In this document: positions 6,554 through 6,748 of the stretch, piece by piece
How the letters are laid out: every line of letters starts with the position of its first letter
How positions within the stretch are numbered: the stretch's first letter is position 1
From: CBDCGW01 sp964430745
GTDB taxonomy: Bacteria; Acidobacteriota; UBA890
Assembly (NCBI GenBank): GCA_964430745.1
Contig: CAYSHI010000021.1
Coordinates: 1-6,748 of the forward strand
Reading direction: 5' to 3'
Length of the DNA stretch: 6,748 bases
Made by a program: the position numbers and the translations under genes
The notes under the pieces: model-generated
What the model saw: the letters and a program-made list of their open reading frames with translations, nothing else
Told to the model about the DNA's origin: nothing
Databases searched by the model: none

Positions 6554-6677
6554 AGGGCAACCGGGGGGCACGGCTTCCACCCGATCGGCGATCGTGTAGC
6601 GCTGCGTCCTGCCCTCCACTACTCGGCGAAAGCCGCATGAGCAAAGGGATTCGGTCGAAGCGGCCGGGTCCCTTTTT
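6554..6677 (+). ncRNA. Candidate structured RNA or 5' leader ending in a terminator
   Basis: Several helices can stack in order on the + strand: AGGGCA 6554-6559 with TGCCCT 6610-6615; inside it GCACGG 6568-6573 with TCGTGT 6592-6597 (two wobbles); then CGGC-GAAA-GCCG 6624-6635, a GNRA tetraloop; then the terminator hairpin. The GNRA loop and three G-U pairs in the terminator stem exist only in + strand RNA. I cannot match it to a known riboswitch or sRNA family: the GAAA hairpin followed by GCAAAG faintly recalls the c-di-GMP-I class, but the GGCAAACC half is absent. Short helices in GC-rich DNA can arise by chance, so this is a weak call. Confidence 0.25.
6643..6677 (+). terminator. Rho-independent terminator-like hairpin
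   Basis: 6643-6656 pairs with 6662-6675 as 14 continuous pairs (11 Watson-Crick, 3 G-U) around the five-base loop GAAGC, and the stem ends in TTTTT followed by ACTTT. On the minus strand the three wobbles become A-C mismatches and only three T follow the stem, so the + orientation is favoured. It also lies 9 bp past the possible minus-strand stop at 6686, so weaker bidirectional use is conceivable. Confidence 0.6.
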
Positions 6678-6685
6678 ACTTTCGC

Positions 6686-6748
6686 TCAGCGAATCTCCAG
6701 ATCACGGGCGATATCCCACCCGAAATAGGGAGAGGTCGGCCTCAATGG
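6686..6748 (-). CDS. Possible C-terminal end of a further minus-strand gene (partial)
   Basis: Reading leftward from the window edge, one minus frame stays open for 20 codons and ends in TGA (6686-6688), giving a tail ending in GWDIARDLEIR, which looks protein-like and not arginine/alanine noise. A second minus frame (ending FRVGYRP, then TGA) and a + frame from ATG 6637 to the edge are also open, so the choice is uncertain. If real, it would be the gene upstream of the HNH gene on the same strand, with the hairpin at 6643-6677 just downstream of it. Family cannot be told from 20 residues. Confidence 0.3.
   Translation of the reverse strand, partial: PLRPTSPYFGWDIARDLEIR

Noticed and set aside
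6526..6639. Minus-strand small frame from ATG 6639 to TAA at about 6524 (roughly 38 codons)
   Set aside because: It has no ribosome site and an Arg/Ser/Gly/Pro-rich product typical of random GC-rich sequence.
6541..6680. c-di-GMP-I, SAM or SAH riboswitch
   Set aside because: Only fragments match (GAAA hairpin followed by GCAAAG; GGCAACC; GCGCTGC). The full conserved cores are missing, so no class is assigned.

Overview
The window is GC-rich bacterial DNA with protein-coding genes on both strands. It holds four recognisable genes: the 3' part of a TPR-thioredoxin protein (+), a LamG/M23/seven-bladed-propeller protein (-), a small two-helix DUF3592-type membrane protein (+), and a large HNH nuclease with two DUF222-like helical modules (-). 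High GC, a TlpA/ResA-type thioredoxin fused to TPR helices, a LamG-M23-lectin-propeller mosaic and a DUF222-HNH gene together suggest an environmental bacterium of the Myxococcota/deltaproteobacterial type. An actinobacterium or another high-GC phylum cannot be excluded. No rRNA, tRNA, CRISPR array, transposase or integrase is visible.

Layout. 1-948 (+) is the C-terminal 315 codons of the TPR-thioredoxin protein. It faces the 956-3301 (-) gene tail to tail with only 7 bp between stop codons. 3302-3462 is a divergent intergenic region with an 8-bp inverted repeat. 3463-3957 (+) is the DUF3592-type protein, followed by a 100-bp convergent gap. 4058-6466 (-) is the HNH protein, which carries two in-frame tandem-repeat linkers, one of them containing a strong G-quadruplex motif. 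6467-6748 is the largest stretch without a firm gene. It has an AT-rich island just upstream of the HNH gene, a GC-rich segment that can fold, a GNRA hairpin, a 14-bp-stem terminator-like hairpin followed by T5 on the + strand, and possibly the last 20 codons of another minus-strand gene at the edge.

The genes do not form an operon or an obvious shared pathway: strands alternate (+,-,+,-). Three of the four products have clear extracytoplasmic or membrane character by domain (thioredoxin-fold redox protein, M23-like/lectin protein, DUF3592 protein). The HNH protein belongs to a family that is often multicopy and repeat-associated. I do not see a convincing new multi-gene system. The most unusual items are the LamG-M23-propeller protein without a signal peptide, whose propeller is built from a two-blade unit; the duplicated-module HNH protein with two codon-phased minisatellite linkers; and the possibly structured, terminator-bearing intergenic region at 6541-6680.
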